35,399 bases of DNA from Pseudomonadota bacterium (GCA_021816425.1 JAKAXT010000009.1:1-35399), one strand, 5' to 3'. Positions 14,896 through 23,173 are shown, counted from the stretch's first letter. Program-made: numbers and translations. The notes: generated from the sequence alone by a model not told the origin.

Positions 14896-15348
14896 TCAGG
14901 GGAAGCGATAGCCGATGCCCAGGAACTCCCAGCCGAGATTCGGGCCGGATCGGTCGAAGCCGCAGATCTGCTTACAGTTGCTGAAGTGCGTCCATAGGGC
15001 CTCGAGGCGCGGCGTGAAGCGGTAGGCCAGGCGCAGCTCGAAGTTCCAGTGCGTGCCGTTCACGAAGGTTGTGTGCGTGAGATACGCGCCGCCCAGACCC
15101 AGGACGACCGATCCTATCCGGTAGTTGTAATCAAGGCCTGCCACCGCGCTTTTTTGAAACCCCCCGACGAAGACGCCGACCGGCCCCTGTCGTCGCCTTA
15201 CGAAGACCGCCTTCTGGGAGGCGGCGTATTTGACGGCCGTGGCCCCCACGAGCGTCCAGTGGGCGGGGATCCAGAAGGATGTCAAAAGCGGGGGCAGGAA
15301 CGAAACAAGCGGGGCGCGGCCCGGATGGCGGACGAGGCCTTTCAGCAC
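14896..15348 (-). CDS. Small outer-membrane beta-barrel protein, PagL/acyloxyacyl hydrolase-like
   Basis: A 150-residue protein whose second half alternates hydrophobic and polar residues as in a beta-barrel and ends in GIGYRFP, an aromatic-rich outer-membrane C terminus. H121-x-S123-N124, then PNLGWEFLGIGYRF, recall the His-Ser active site of PagL lipid A 3-O-deacylases; E141 could be the third residue, though spacing differs. A disulfide is possible between C125 and C129. The N terminus is doubtful: the GTG at 15348 has no good ribosome binding site, and residues 12-43 are hydrophobic but not a textbook signal peptide. The barrel portion is shorter than characterised PagL (about 150). Assignment is tentative; a truncated or frameshifted N terminus is possible. 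Confidence 0.55.
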   Translation of the reverse strand: MLKGLVRHPGRAPLVSFLPPLLTSFWIPAHWTLVGATAVKYAASQKAVFVRRRQGPVGVFVGGFQKSAVAGLDYNYRIGSVVLGLGGAYLTHTTFVNGTHWNFELRLAYRFTPRLEALWTHFSNCKQICGFDRSGPNLGWEFLGIGYRFP

Positions 15349-15517
15349 GGTATGGTCCTGATGGCAGTTGATGAGGGCCGGTCGATTCGTGGGGCAGTGC
15401 CCACGGCGGCACGGTCATGAAATCATAAGAGCGTCGGGCCCGCCATCCGTCCGTGGTGCCGAGTGACCCACGCCAGTGGGGGCCCAAACCACCCCCTCCC
15501 ACCACATTAGCCGGTAG

Positions 15518-15531
15518 TGATATACTATACT
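15518..15531 (+). promoter_or_regulatory. Extended -10 promoter of the DUF2892 gene
   Basis: TG-A-TATACT (15518-15526) is an extended -10 element, overlapped by a second TATACT at 15526-15531. No good -35 box is visible. Transcription would start near 15535, leaving a short leader with GAGGTGG before the ATG at 15562. Confidence 0.55.
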
Positions 15532-15561
15532 CTAAAAACAATCTTCACTTCGAGGTGGCTT

Positions 15562-15765
15562 ATGTCTGTGGAACGCGTGGTATTGGCCTTCGCAGGTAGC
15601 GTGATCTTGGCGAGTCTGCTGCTCGCCCATTATGTCTCGGCGGATTGGCTGTGGTTGACGGCATTCGTCGGCGCCAACCTCCTGCAGTCCTCGTTCACGG
15701 GCTTCTGCCCGCTCGCCAAGATACTGAAGGCGATGGGTCTCCAGGCCGGCTGCGCCTTCCAGTAG
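15562..15765 (+). CDS. DUF2892 (YgaP-type transmembrane) protein
   Basis: A 67-residue inner-membrane protein with two hydrophobic helices (about 5-25 and 30-49) followed by the family motif TGFCPLAKIL and a second cysteine in QAGCAF. In YgaP this domain is fused to a rhodanese; here it stands alone. Standalone copies are common near sulfur-handling genes, but no biochemical role is established. The ATG at 15562 follows GAGGTGG at about 6 nt. Its own extended -10 promoter and strong hairpins downstream suggest a single-gene transcript. Confidence 0.85.
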   Translation: MSVERVVLAFAGSVILASLLLAHYVSADWLWLTAFVGANLLQSSFTGFCPLAKILKAMGLQAGCAFQ

Positions 15766-15774
15766 ACTGCCCCC

Positions 15775-15812
15775 CCGGGCGGCAGGACGGCCGAGGGGCC
15801 GTCGCCGCCCGG
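15775..15812 (+). terminator. Long GC hairpin after the DUF2892 gene
   Basis: CCGGGCGGC pairs with GCCGCCCGG and GACGGCC with GGCCGTC around a 4-nt loop, giving 16 bp with one 2-nt bulge, starting 9 nt after the stop. There is no U tract, so it may protect the 3' end rather than terminate. Confidence 0.5.
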
Positions 15813-15856
15813 AACCCGCCATCCGACTCCGGGAGGGTGAGTGCGGGATTTCCGAA

Positions 15857-15889
15857 AAGGGGCCCGGCCCGCGTTGCCGGGCGCCCCTT
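15857..15889. terminator. Bidirectional terminator-like hairpin
   Basis: AAGGGGC/GCCCCTT and CCGGC/GCCGG form a 12-bp stem with a 2-nt bulge. On the minus strand it is followed by TTTTCGG, a short U tract suited to ending the olsBA transcript. On the plus strand it is followed by CGCTTT. Confidence 0.55.
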
Positions 15890-16158
15890 CGCTTTAGCAT
15901 GGCCCCCTTCTTTTCGTGACGCCTCCCCGATCGTATCGGGGCGTGGTTTACAGGCCCGCCTACCGGGCAATATCTTTCCGAGGCTCCGGCACGGCGACGA
16001 CCCGCCGGCCGAGTCGCCCCCGGTGCCCGCGGGCCATGTCCGCCATCGCATGCGTGGCAGCCCTCAGGGGACGCCGCCCGTCTCGCTCCCAGGACCCCGT
16101 TTCCGTCTTCGGCCGACGCCGGATCGGTTTTGGCGCGGGGCCAGGGCACGGCCCGTTT

Positions 16159-16929
16159 TCAGAGGCCCTGGGCGGAGGTGTCGCGGGTGGTGCCGTTGTG
16201 GGCGACGATCACATCGCGTGCGCGGGTCGCGAGGGCGCGCGCCGTGAGACCCGTCGACAGCTCGGGGGCGAGAAAGCGGAGTTCGACCGTGAACTCACCG
16301 CGTGCGCGCAAGAGTCCCCATAGGTGGTGGAGCAGGGTGTCGTCGCCGATGAAGGGCGCGGCGGGATGGGTGGCGCCCGAGCGGTCAGGGTAGCGTACGG
16401 CGACGGGCTGAACCGGGCATCCCGCCTCGATCGCCGCCGCAAAGAGGCGCGCGTGGAAAGGGCGCACCTGGCGGCCGTCGGTCGAGGTCCCTTCGGGGAA
16501 AAGCAGGACCGACTGATCGCGGATGAAGGCTTCGGTCATGCGGGCCGCGACCGCCGCCGAGGCTTTGCGGTCCCCGCGCCTGATGTAGAAGGTCCCGGCT
16601 CGGCGCGCAAGCCAACCCAAGAGCGGCCATGTCTCGACCTCGGACTTCGCGACGAAATGTCCCGGACAGAGGGTCCCGAGGGCGGCGATGTCGACCCAGG
16701 AGATGTGGTTGGCGACTATGAGGGTCGGCCCCTCCACCGGGCGGCCCAGGGCCTCGAGGCGGATGCCGAGGAGCGAGAGGACGCCCCAGTGCCAGAAACG
16801 CACCACGCGCTGGCCGGCGGCCGTGTCGCTGAGCGCGTCCGAGGGGACGACGGCGGCGACCAGCGTCCCCCACAGGGCGTGCGCGATCAGTCCCAGGAGT
16901 CGGACCAGGGCCCCGCCCGGCAGCTTCAC
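16159..16929 (-). CDS. olsA: 1-acyl-glycerol-3-phosphate acyltransferase family (PlsC/OlsA-like)
   Basis: A 256-residue membrane-associated acyltransferase with an N-terminal hydrophobic helix (about 8-28). The catalytic NHISWVD places H75 and D80 in the H-x4-D motif, and FPEGTSTDG (144-152) is the glycerophosphate/acyl-acceptor motif. PlsC makes phosphatidic acid, whereas the homologous OlsA O-acylates lyso-ornithine lipid. The OlsA assignment rests on context: the GTG start overlaps the stop of the olsB-like gene by 4 nt (GTGA), as in known ols operons. An ordinary plsC or lysophospholipid acyltransferase role cannot be excluded from sequence alone. Confidence 0.8.
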   Translation of the reverse strand: MKLPGGALVRLLGLIAHALWGTLVAAVVPSDALSDTAAGQRVVRFWHWGVLSLLGIRLEALGRPVEGPTLIVANHISWVDIAALGTLCPGHFVAKSEVETWPLLGWLARRAGTFYIRRGDRKASAAVAARMTEAFIRDQSVLLFPEGTSTDGRQVRPFHARLFAAAIEAGCPVQPVAVRYPDRSGATHPAAPFIGDDTLLHHLWGLLRARGEFTVELRFLAPELSTGLTARALATRARDVIVAHNGTTRDTSAQGL

Positions 16930-17681
16930 GCGACTTGTTGCTTATAGGAGCGCCCGAGGAGGCGCTCGAGATAGCGCCGGTTGAAGCGGCTACGGAATAA
17001 AAGGATCAGGACATCAGCCACGTCGAAGGCCGGATCGAGGCACGGGGCGCCCCCCACATAGGCGCCGAGGCGCATGTAGGCGCGTAGCAAGGCGGGAGCG
17101 GCGCTCTCGTCGCCCGCGCCCTCGTCGCCCGTGTCCGCGGCGAGGGGGTTGCGCGGCGTCACGCGAATGGGCTCCGGGCAGCCGTAGCGGCGGATGAGGG
17201 TCGCCACGGTGCGCAAGGCCTGGGTGCGATCCGGATTCAAGGGAACGCTGCCGCACCCGATCAGGTAATCGTAAGGCCCCTCCTCCATGAATCGGGCGAG
17301 ACCGGCCAACAGAAGGGCGATGGCGGGACCGCGACGGTAGTCGGTGTGGACGCAGATCCGTCCGATCTCCATGATGCGGCCAGGCAGGGCCAGGACGGGC
17401 GCGAGATCGAACTCCGCCTGCGAGTAGAAGCCCTCGCAACGGCCGGCGGCCTCCTGGGTCAGGATGCGCGAGCACGCGACCACACGGTCCATGTCGTCGC
17501 GGACGACGATGTGGACGCAGTAGGGGTCGAAGCGGTCCTCGTCGTATTCGCGATCCTTGTCGCCGATCGCCGCGCCCAGCTCGCGGGCGAACACCTGATA
17601 GCGCAGCCTTTGCGCTTCTGCGATTTCGTCCGCCGTTTTCGCGAACTCCACTCGCAGATTCTGCGCCCTCAAGTCATCCAT
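16926..17681 (-). CDS. olsB: L-ornithine N-alpha-acyltransferase OlsB-like (GNAT fold)
   Basis: A 251-residue protein of the OlsB / hemolysin-like acyltransferase family. LRYQVFARELGA (26-37), the RFDPYCVHIVV segment and IMEIGRICVHTDYRRGPAIALLLAGLARFM (about 103-132) are the family signatures. OlsB transfers a 3-hydroxyacyl group from acyl-ACP to the alpha-amino group of ornithine, giving lyso-ornithine lipid, which OlsA then acylates. Ornithine lipids replace phospholipids under phosphate limitation and raise acid tolerance in several bacteria. The start ATG lies 84 nt after the FHA-domain gene; the stop overlaps the olsA-like start. The weakest point is the C-terminal 60 residues, which carry an acidic Gly/Asp-rich insert. 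Confidence 0.82.
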   Translation of the reverse strand: MDDLRAQNLRVEFAKTADEIAEAQRLRYQVFARELGAAIGDKDREYDEDRFDPYCVHIVVRDDMDRVVACSRILTQEAAGRCEGFYSQAEFDLAPVLALPGRIMEIGRICVHTDYRRGPAIALLLAGLARFMEEGPYDYLIGCGSVPLNPDRTQALRTVATLIRRYGCPEPIRVTPRNPLAADTGDEGAGDESAAPALLRAYMRLGAYVGGAPCLDPAFDVADVLILLFRSRFNRRYLERLLGRSYKQQVA

Positions 17682-17765
17682 ATTCGTTCCCCGCGCCTCG
17701 GCTACCAGTATGGCTCATCGTAATGGGCCTAAAGCTACTGTTACCGTGGCGGGCGCGTCAAGCGC

Positions 17766-18362
17766 TCAAGGTTGGTAAAACTGGAGGCGGGTGTCTCCCA
17801 CCTCGATGATATCACCCGATGCCAGGAGTTGGCCGCCGGCGGCTACGGCCTTGCCGTTATGGGAGACATGGGTCCCGTCGGTGCCCACCATCAGGGTGTA
17901 GCGATCGCCTGTACGGGAAAGGAACGCGGCCGACTGGCCGGCCATCCCCAGATGGGTGACCGTGCTCGTGAGCTCGATGCGCTTGCCGCTGTTGAACCCC
18001 GTGAGGACGAACAAGGCGGCATCGCCGAACGTCGCGGGCTGCGGCGTCGCAGGCACGAGATCCTGGTCCTGGTCCTGGTAGAGCAGGGTGTATTTGCCGA
18101 TCGTGATCTCGTCCCCGGGTTTCAGGTGGTGCTTGCGCATGCGGCGCTTGTTGATGTAGGTCCCGTTGGTGCTGTCCAGGTCCTTCAAAAAGGAGTCCTG
18201 GCCGACTGTGAATATGCTCGCGTGGTCGGCGCTCACGGCGGCGTCCTCCAGAACGAGCGCGTGGGTGGGGCGGCGGCCGATGGACAGGTCTCCCTGGGGG
18301 AGCTGAAGTTGGCGGATGACGGCTTTATTCAGGGTTACGATGATGCTCGGCATGCTGTCCAT
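17766..18362 (-). CDS. Protein with two FHA domains
   Basis: A 198-residue cytoplasmic protein. The first FHA domain (about 7-95) is canonical: SIGRRPTHALVL, then SADHASI with the phosphothreonine-binding Ser/His, DLDSTNGTYIN and LKPGDEITIGKYTLLY. A second domain (about 110-196) repeats the pattern in degenerate form, with VTHLGMAGQSAAF, DGTHVSHNGKAV and GDIIEVGDTRLQFY, but lacks the GR and S-x2-H pair. FHA domains bind phosphothreonine peptides, so a Ser/Thr kinase partner is expected, but none lies in the window. The ATG at 18362 follows GGAG at 12 nt; a second ATG lies at 18353. It follows dapE by 46 nt on the same strand. Confidence 0.88.
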   Translation of the reverse strand: MDSMPSIIVTLNKAVIRQLQLPQGDLSIGRRPTHALVLEDAAVSADHASIFTVGQDSFLKDLDSTNGTYINKRRMRKHHLKPGDEITIGKYTLLYQDQDQDLVPATPQPATFGDAALFVLTGFNSGKRIELTSTVTHLGMAGQSAAFLSRTGDRYTLMVGTDGTHVSHNGKAVAAGGQLLASGDIIEVGDTRLQFYQP

Positions 18363-18408
18363 AAACGTCGTGTCTCCGAGATGATGAGTATAGACGATAC
18401 CGCCACCC

Positions 18409-19539
18409 TTAAGGACTTAGGAGGCGCTCCAATGCCCCCTGATAGATCCGTGTGAGGCGCGCGAGATCGTCAACCCCGACTGCTTCGTTCACCTTATGAA
18501 TAGAGCCGTTTAATGGTCCGAATTCAAGGACTTCAGTACCAAAGGGGGCAACGAACCGACCATCGGACGTACCCCCGGCGGTCGAGTATCCGGGCTCCCT
18601 CCCGGTCTCCGCCTTGATGCTGGCCGCGAGCGCCGTCTTGAGCGGGCCGTTGGCGGTCAGAAACGGTTCGCCGGAGAGCCGCCAGGTCAATGAGTAACGC
18701 AGGCCGTGGGCGGCGAGCAGCTGCTCGATGCGCTCGCGCAGCAGGGGCGCCGGCGTGGTCGGGGCATAGCGCACATTGAAGAGGGCGCGCAGGCTGCCGG
18801 GGATGACGTTATCGGCCCCCGTGCCGGCTTCGATGTTGGAGAACTGGAGGCGGGTTGGGGGAAAGTCCGCCGAGCCCTCGTCCCAGACCGTCGACACGAG
18901 GGCCTGCAAGGCCGGCGCGAAGCGGGCTATGGGGTTGTCGGCGCGCTCCGGATAGGCGACATGGCCCTGGACCCCGTGGATGACGAGATCTCCGTTCAGG
19001 GAGCCGCGGCGCCCATGCTTTACGGTGTCGCCCAAAGACTCGCTGCACGAGGGCTCCCCGACCACGCAGTAGTCGATCGTTTCGCCGCGCGCCGCGAGTG
19101 TCCTCAGGACCTGCACGGTGCCATCACGGGCGACCCCTTCCTCGTCCGAAGTCAGGATAAGGCCCACCGAGCCCCGATGCGCGGGGTGCTGGCGCACGAA
19201 GGCGATCAAGGCCTGCACGAAGGCCGCGACCGCGCCTTTCATGTCGGCTGCGCCGCGCCCATAGAGCATCCCGTCTTTGATGGTCGGCACGAAAGGGGGC
19301 GTCGCCCAGTCGGAGAGGGGTCCGGGCGGAACCACGTCGGTGTGCCCGAGAAAGATGACCAGGGGTGCGGCATCCCCGTGGCGCGCCCAGAGGTTGGTGA
19401 CGTCGCCGAATACGAGGGATTCCGTGTGGAAGCCGGCGGCCGACAGGAGGTCTGCGATGTGGGCCTGGCAGCCGGCGTCGTCGGGCGTCACCGACGGGCG
19501 GCGGATCAATTCCAGGGCCAGTTCGACGGTCGCGTCCAT
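18409..19539 (-). CDS. dapE: Succinyl-diaminopimelate desuccinylase DapE
   Basis: A di-zinc M20 metallopeptidase-fold enzyme that hydrolyses N-succinyl-LL-2,6-diaminopimelate to LL-DAP and succinate for lysine and peptidoglycan synthesis. It has 376 residues (E. coli 375). Zinc ligands and catalytic residues align: H66 and D68 (GHTDVVPPG), D99 (GRGAADMKG), catalytic E133 with E134 (SDEEG), E162 (GEPSCS) and the C-terminal His in NGSIHKVNE. STAGGTSDGRF is also diagnostic. It starts 3 nt after the dapD stop, in a dapC-dapD-dapE operon. Confidence 0.97.
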   Translation of the reverse strand: MDATVELALELIRRPSVTPDDAGCQAHIADLLSAAGFHTESLVFGDVTNLWARHGDAAPLVIFLGHTDVVPPGPLSDWATPPFVPTIKDGMLYGRGAADMKGAVAAFVQALIAFVRQHPAHRGSVGLILTSDEEGVARDGTVQVLRTLAARGETIDYCVVGEPSCSESLGDTVKHGRRGSLNGDLVIHGVQGHVAYPERADNPIARFAPALQALVSTVWDEGSADFPPTRLQFSNIEAGTGADNVIPGSLRALFNVRYAPTTPAPLLRERIEQLLAAHGLRYSLTWRLSGEPFLTANGPLKTALAASIKAETGREPGYSTAGGTSDGRFVAPFGTEVLEFGPLNGSIHKVNEAVGVDDLARLTRIYQGALERLLSP

Positions 19540-19542
19540 CGG

Positions 19543-20361
19543 CTAGATGTCACGCAGCAGGGCGTTGATCCCGACCTTGGCGCGGGTCTTGGCATCCACG
19601 CGCTTGACGATCACCGCGCAATAGAGGCTATGGCTCCCGTCCCGGGCAGGCAGCGAGCCCGATACCACGACCGAGCCCGCCGGCACGCGCCCATAGAGGA
19701 TTTCGCCGGTCTCGCGATTCAATATCTTCGTGCTTTGCCCGATGAAGACCCCCATGGAGACCACGCTGCCGCGTTCGACGATCACACCTTCCACGATCTC
19801 CGAGCGCGCGCCGATGAAGCAGTCGTCTTCTATGATCGTCGGGGCCGCCTGCAAAGGCTCCAGGACGCCGCCTATGCCGACCCCTCCGCTTAGATGGACG
19901 TTCTTGCCGATCTGCGCGCACGAGCCGACGGTGGCCCAGGTGTCCACCATGGTGCCTCTGTCGACGTAGGCCCCGATGTTGACGTAGGAGGGCATGAGCA
20001 CGGTCTGCGGCCCGATGTAGGCGCCGCGGCGCACGGCGGCCGGCGGCACGACCCGAAACCCCCCCTCGCGAAACATGTGAGAGTCATAGGCCGCGAACTT
20101 GGAAGGCACCTTGTCGTAATAGAGGGCATCGCCCCCCTTGACGAGGACATTGTCCTCGATCCGGAAGGAGAGCAAGACGGCCTTCTTGACCCATTCGTTG
20201 ACCTTCCAGCCCGCGTCCGTGGGTTCCGCGACCCGCAGGGTGCCCCGGTCGAGGTCGTCGATGACGCCCTGTATGGCCTCCTTGAGTCCGGTGTCGACCT
20301 TGCGTGGCGTGATGTTCGCCCGGTCCTCATAGGCCGCTTCAATGAGCGATTGACGTGTCAT
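19543..20361 (-). CDS. dapD: Tetrahydrodipicolinate N-succinyltransferase DapD
   Basis: Transfers succinyl from succinyl-CoA to tetrahydrodipicolinate, the committed step of the succinylase branch of lysine/DAP synthesis. The 272-residue protein has an alpha-helical N-terminal domain and a left-handed beta-helix of hexapeptide repeats (about 105-235), with [29 protein letters not shown] read in two adjacent conserved parts and [16 protein letters not shown] after it. Its length equals E. coli DapD (274). The ATG at 20361 lies inside the 3' end of dapC (23-nt overlap), consistent with coupled translation. Confidence 0.97.
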   Translation of the reverse strand: MTRQSLIEAAYEDRANITPRKVDTGLKEAIQGVIDDLDRGTLRVAEPTDAGWKVNEWVKKAVLLSFRIEDNVLVKGGDALYYDKVPSKFAAYDSHMFREGGFRVVPPAAVRRGAYIGPQTVLMPSYVNIGAYVDRGTMVDTWATVGSCAQIGKNVHLSGGVGIGGVLEPLQAAPTIIEDDCFIGARSEIVEGVIVERGSVVSMGVFIGQSTKILNRETGEILYGRVPAGSVVVSGSLPARDGSHSLYCAVIVKRVDAKTRAKVGINALLRDI

Positions 20362-21568
20362 CGTGGTTCCTCGTTAATGATTCGACATAGGATCTGAGGC
20401 GCCGCGCGCCTTCCAGACATTCGGCGCGGGGTCCCACGAGGGCCAGGCGGATGTAGCCGGCCCCCGGATCGCCCCCGCCACTCGGTCGGGAGAGGTAGGA
20501 GCCCGGCAGCGCCAGTACGTTCTGGCTGGCATAGAGCCCAGCGACGAAGGTCTCGTCGTCGATGGGAGTGCGGACCCAGAGATAAAAGCCCCCGTGGGGC
20601 CGCGAGACCGGCAGGACATCGCCAAGAACGGCGATGACATCGGCGAATTTCTCACGGTATTGCCGGCGATTTTCACGGACGTGCGTTTCGTCGGCAAGCG
20701 CCGGGATGGCGACCATCTGGGCGAGCTGCGAAGGGGCCGACCCGAGATAGGTGCGCAAAGTGAGCAGTCCCGCCATGAACTCCGCCTCGCCGCCCGCAAA
20801 GCCAAAGCGCAGGCCCGGGACGTTGGAGCGCTTCGAGAGGCTGTGCACCGCCACGCAGTGCGCGAAGTCATGGACTCCATGGTCGTAGGCGCACGCCAAG
20901 AGGCCCTCGGGCGGCGCCTCCTCGTCCAGGTAGATCTCCGAGTAGCACTCGTCCGCCACGATCAGAAAGTCATGCCGGTGGGCGAGATCCAGGAGTTCGC
21001 CGTACTCCGAGCGCCCCATGACCTGTCCGGTCGGATTCCCGGGACTGCACGTGATGACGGCCTGGGTGCGTTCGAGGATGGGGCGCGGGATGCTCGAGAG
21101 GTCCATGCGAAAATCGCGCGCGGCGTCCGTGTTCACATAGTAGGGTTCGGCCCCGGCCAGGAGGGCCGCCCCTTCGTAGATCTGATAGAAGGGGTTGGGC
21201 ATGACCACGACCGGACGTTCGGCGCGGCGGTCGACGCAGGCCTGGATGACCGAGTAGAGCGCCTCGCGGCTCCCCGAAGTCGGCAGCACGTGACGCTTGG
21301 GGTCGATGGCGCCCGCCGGCAGCCCGAAACGGCGCGTGAACCAGGCGGCGATGGAGGCGCGCAGCGCGTCCGTGCCGCGCGTCTGGGGGTAGGTCGACAA
21401 GCCGTCGAGGGCGCCTGTAAGCTCCGCGGTGATCACAGCGGGCGCCGGGTGGCGCGGTTCGCCTATCGCCATATTGATGCGCGTAAGCGCAGGGGCCTCA
21501 AGGCCGGCGGTCAAGGCGGCAAGGCGCTGAAACGGGTAGGGGTGCAGCAGTGCGAGACTGGGGTTCAT
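20339..21568 (-). CDS. dapC: Succinyldiaminopimelate transaminase DapC
   Basis: A 409-residue fold-type I PLP aminotransferase. PLP-contacting residues are N178 (SPGNPTG), D206 and Y209 (ADECYSEIY), the Schiff-base lysine K246 ([15 protein letters not shown]) and the C-terminal Arg in GYIRLAL. The sequence type and immediate dapD-dapE context identify it as the enzyme that aminates N-succinyl-2-amino-6-oxopimelate. The same frame is open 333 nt further upstream, but the ATG at 21568 was chosen because the promoter lies just upstream of it and the protein then begins with the family [16 protein letters not shown]. Confidence 0.93.
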   Translation of the reverse strand: MNPSLALLHPYPFQRLAALTAGLEAPALTRINMAIGEPRHPAPAVITAELTGALDGLSTYPQTRGTDALRASIAAWFTRRFGLPAGAIDPKRHVLPTSGSREALYSVIQACVDRRAERPVVVMPNPFYQIYEGAALLAGAEPYYVNTDAARDFRMDLSSIPRPILERTQAVITCSPGNPTGQVMGRSEYGELLDLAHRHDFLIVADECYSEIYLDEEAPPEGLLACAYDHGVHDFAHCVAVHSLSKRSNVPGLRFGFAGGEAEFMAGLLTLRTYLGSAPSQLAQMVAIPALADETHVRENRRQYREKFADVIAVLGDVLPVSRPHGGFYLWVRTPIDDETFVAGLYASQNVLALPGSYLSRPSGGGDPGAGYIRLALVGPRAECLEGARRLRSYVESLTRNHDDTSIAH

Positions 21569-21596
21569 GGGCGATGTGGGCGCATAAGTTTGGTGG

Positions 21597-21625
21597 ATTA
21601 TACGGGAGCGGGGGGCGGTGACCAA
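21597..21625 (-). promoter_or_regulatory. dapC: Sigma-70 promoter of the dap operon
   Basis: On the minus strand TTGGTC (21625-21620) and a perfect TATAAT (21602-21597) are 17 nt apart. Transcription would start near 21590, giving a leader of about 20 nt before dapC. The -35 box overlaps the first codons of the divergent EamA gene. Confidence 0.6.
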
Positions 21626-22469
21626 GAAGGCCGCCATGGCGGGCGGCGCACTCCTGGTCGGCGCAGGCTCATGGGGCGTCATCTGGTACCCGCTGCGGGC
21701 GTTGAGCCGTGCCGGCCTGTCCGGTCTGTGGCTTGCGCTTTTCATGTACGGCGGCGCGGCGGTGGCGGGCCTGCTCCTGTTTCGTGGGAGGCGAAGCGCG
21801 CATGGGCCGCGTTGGGTATGGCCTGCATTGGCGATCCTGGGGGGGATCACCAACATCGGTTTCGTGGTGGCGATCCTGCATGACGACATCCTGCGCGTCA
21901 CCCTGCTCTTCTATCTTTCCCCCGTGTGGTCGGTGCTCGCGGCGCGCGCGGCTTTGGGCGAGCGCCTCACAGCGCCCGTCATCAGCGGCATCGGCTGCGC
22001 GCTTCTCGGGGTCCTGGTGCTCCTCTGGCGGCAGGCGAGTCTCGCCTTAAACGGCTATGACGTCTTGGCGCTCTTCTCGGGAGCGGCGTTCGCCTTGGCC
22101 AACGTGCTATTGCGGGCCTATCCGGGTCTTGCCTTGGAGGTGAAGGTCCAGGCGACCTTCGTCGGCGTGGTGGTCGTCGGGGGTCTGGCGCTCGCCTTCA
22201 GCGCGCCCGCCCTCCCGCAGGCGCACGCGCTCCCGGTGCTGATCGCCATGGTCGCAGGCGGGCTCGCGATCTTCGCCATCACTTATCTCGTGCAGTACGG
22301 GGTGACGGAGCTGCCGGTGCGCCTGTCGTCGGTCCTTTTGCTCTTCGAGGTGGTGACGGCGGCGTTTTCGCAACACATCCTCTTGCATGGCGCGCTGGGC
22401 GCGCAGGCGATCGCGGGGGCGTGCGCGGTCGCCCTGGGGGCGACCCTGGTGGCGATCTACGGGGCCTGA
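21618..22469 (+). CDS. EamA/DMT-family inner-membrane transporter
   Basis: A 283-residue protein with about ten hydrophobic helices in two five-helix EamA repeats. The first includes LSPVWSVLAARAALGERLTAP, with the conserved Pro and the ALGE motif at the end of the repeat. The second ends with a variant LLFEVVTAAFSQHILLHGALG in place of the usual EP motif. DMT family members export amino acids or other metabolites, but the substrate cannot be inferred. GTG at 21618 follows a G-rich GGGAG stretch. The 3' end overlaps the convergent yggS by 13 nt. Its divergence from the dap operon makes a role in amino acid export conceivable, not shown. Confidence 0.85.
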   Translation: MTKKAAMAGGALLVGAGSWGVIWYPLRALSRAGLSGLWLALFMYGGAAVAGLLLFRGRRSAHGPRWVWPALAILGGITNIGFVVAILHDDILRVTLLFYLSPVWSVLAARAALGERLTAPVISGIGCALLGVLVLLWRQASLALNGYDVLALFSGAAFALANVLLRAYPGLALEVKVQATFVGVVVVGGLALAFSAPALPQAHALPVLIAMVAGGLAIFAITYLVQYGVTELPVRLSSVLLLFEVVTAAFSQHILLHGALGAQAIAGACAVALGATLVAIYGA

Positions 22470-23173
22470 GCGGCGGCCGGAGCGCGCTCGCCAAAGAGCG
22501 CACGCCCGACACGGATGATGGTGGCGCCCTCGGCGATCGCCCAGGGATAGTCGTCGCTCATGCCCATGGAGAGCTCATTGAAGCCTGGCAGGTCGAATGC
22601 CTGGCGGCTTGCGCCGGCAAGCTCGCGCAGGCGCGCAAAGGCCTTGCGCACGACGCCCTCCGAACCGCCGTGGGGCGCCATGGCCATGAGGCCCACGAGA
22701 TCGAGGCCCATGCGGGGGTGTGCGCCATAGGCCTCGAGGAAGGGGAAGAGATCGGCCGGGGCGACGCCATGCTTGCGCGGGTCGGCGGTGACGTTGACCT
22801 CGATCAGGACGCGCAGGCGGGCGTTCGAGGCGGCGAGCTGTCGGGACAAGGCGTCGGCGGTCTGCAGGTTCTCGAGCGAGTGCAGCCAATGGAAGCGACC
22901 CGCGATGACCCGCGCCTTGTTGCGCTGCAGGGGGCCCAGGAAGTGCCACTCGAGGGCGGAGTCGGATAAAGCCGCGATCTTGGCGCCGCCCTCCTTTGCG
23001 CGGCTTTCCCCGAAATCCCGTTGGCCGCAGGCGGCAAGCTCCGCAAGCGCCTCCGGCGGGTGAAACTTGGAGACCGCGACCAGCCGCACGGCCGCGGGCT
23101 CGCGGCCGCTCGCGCGCGCCGCCTCCTCGATGCGCGCCATGACACGGGCATATCGTTCGCAGGTCTCGTCCAT
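22457..23173 (-). CDS. yggS: YggS-family PLP homeostasis protein
   Basis: A 238-residue alanine-racemase N-domain-like TIM barrel (PROSC/PLPHP family). K36 in LVAVSKFHPPEAL binds PLP. GQRDFGESRAKEG, EWHFLGPLQRNKAR, LIEVNV, GLMAMAP and the phosphate-binding LSMGMSDDYPWAI with the C-terminal RVGRALFG complete the family signature. These proteins carry and buffer PLP and affect amino acid balance; no catalytic reaction is known. The ATG at 23173 has no strong ribosome binding site. It is convergent with the EamA gene. Confidence 0.96.
   Translation of the reverse strand: MDETCERYARVMARIEEAARASGREPAAVRLVAVSKFHPPEALAELAACGQRDFGESRAKEGGAKIAALSDSALEWHFLGPLQRNKARVIAGRFHWLHSLENLQTADALSRQLAASNARLRVLIEVNVTADPRKHGVAPADLFPFLEAYGAHPRMGLDLVGLMAMAPHGGSEGVVRKAFARLRELAGASRQAFDLPGFNELSMGMSDDYPWAIAEGATIIRVGRALFGERAPAAAQAP

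Larger units (their letters stand above)
15766..16158. other. Gene-free interval with several hairpins
   Basis: No coding region is supported in these 393 nt between the DUF2892 gene and the convergent olsA-like gene. The interval holds three stem-loops: 15775-15812, 15857-15889 and CCCCGAT/ATCGGGG at 15925-15941. A minus-strand ATG at 15901 has an AAGGGGG before it, but its frame runs over the DUF2892 gene and looks like a shadow. Confidence 0.5.

Noticed and set aside
15517-15541. BigR/SqrR-type operator before the DUF2892 gene
   Set aside because: The TA-rich stretch is not palindromic and fits an extended -10 promoter better.
15532-16149. Minus-strand frame with a good ribosome binding site at ATG 15901
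   Set aside because: It runs antisense through the DUF2892 gene, is Arg/Gly-rich and lacks any domain; probably accidental.
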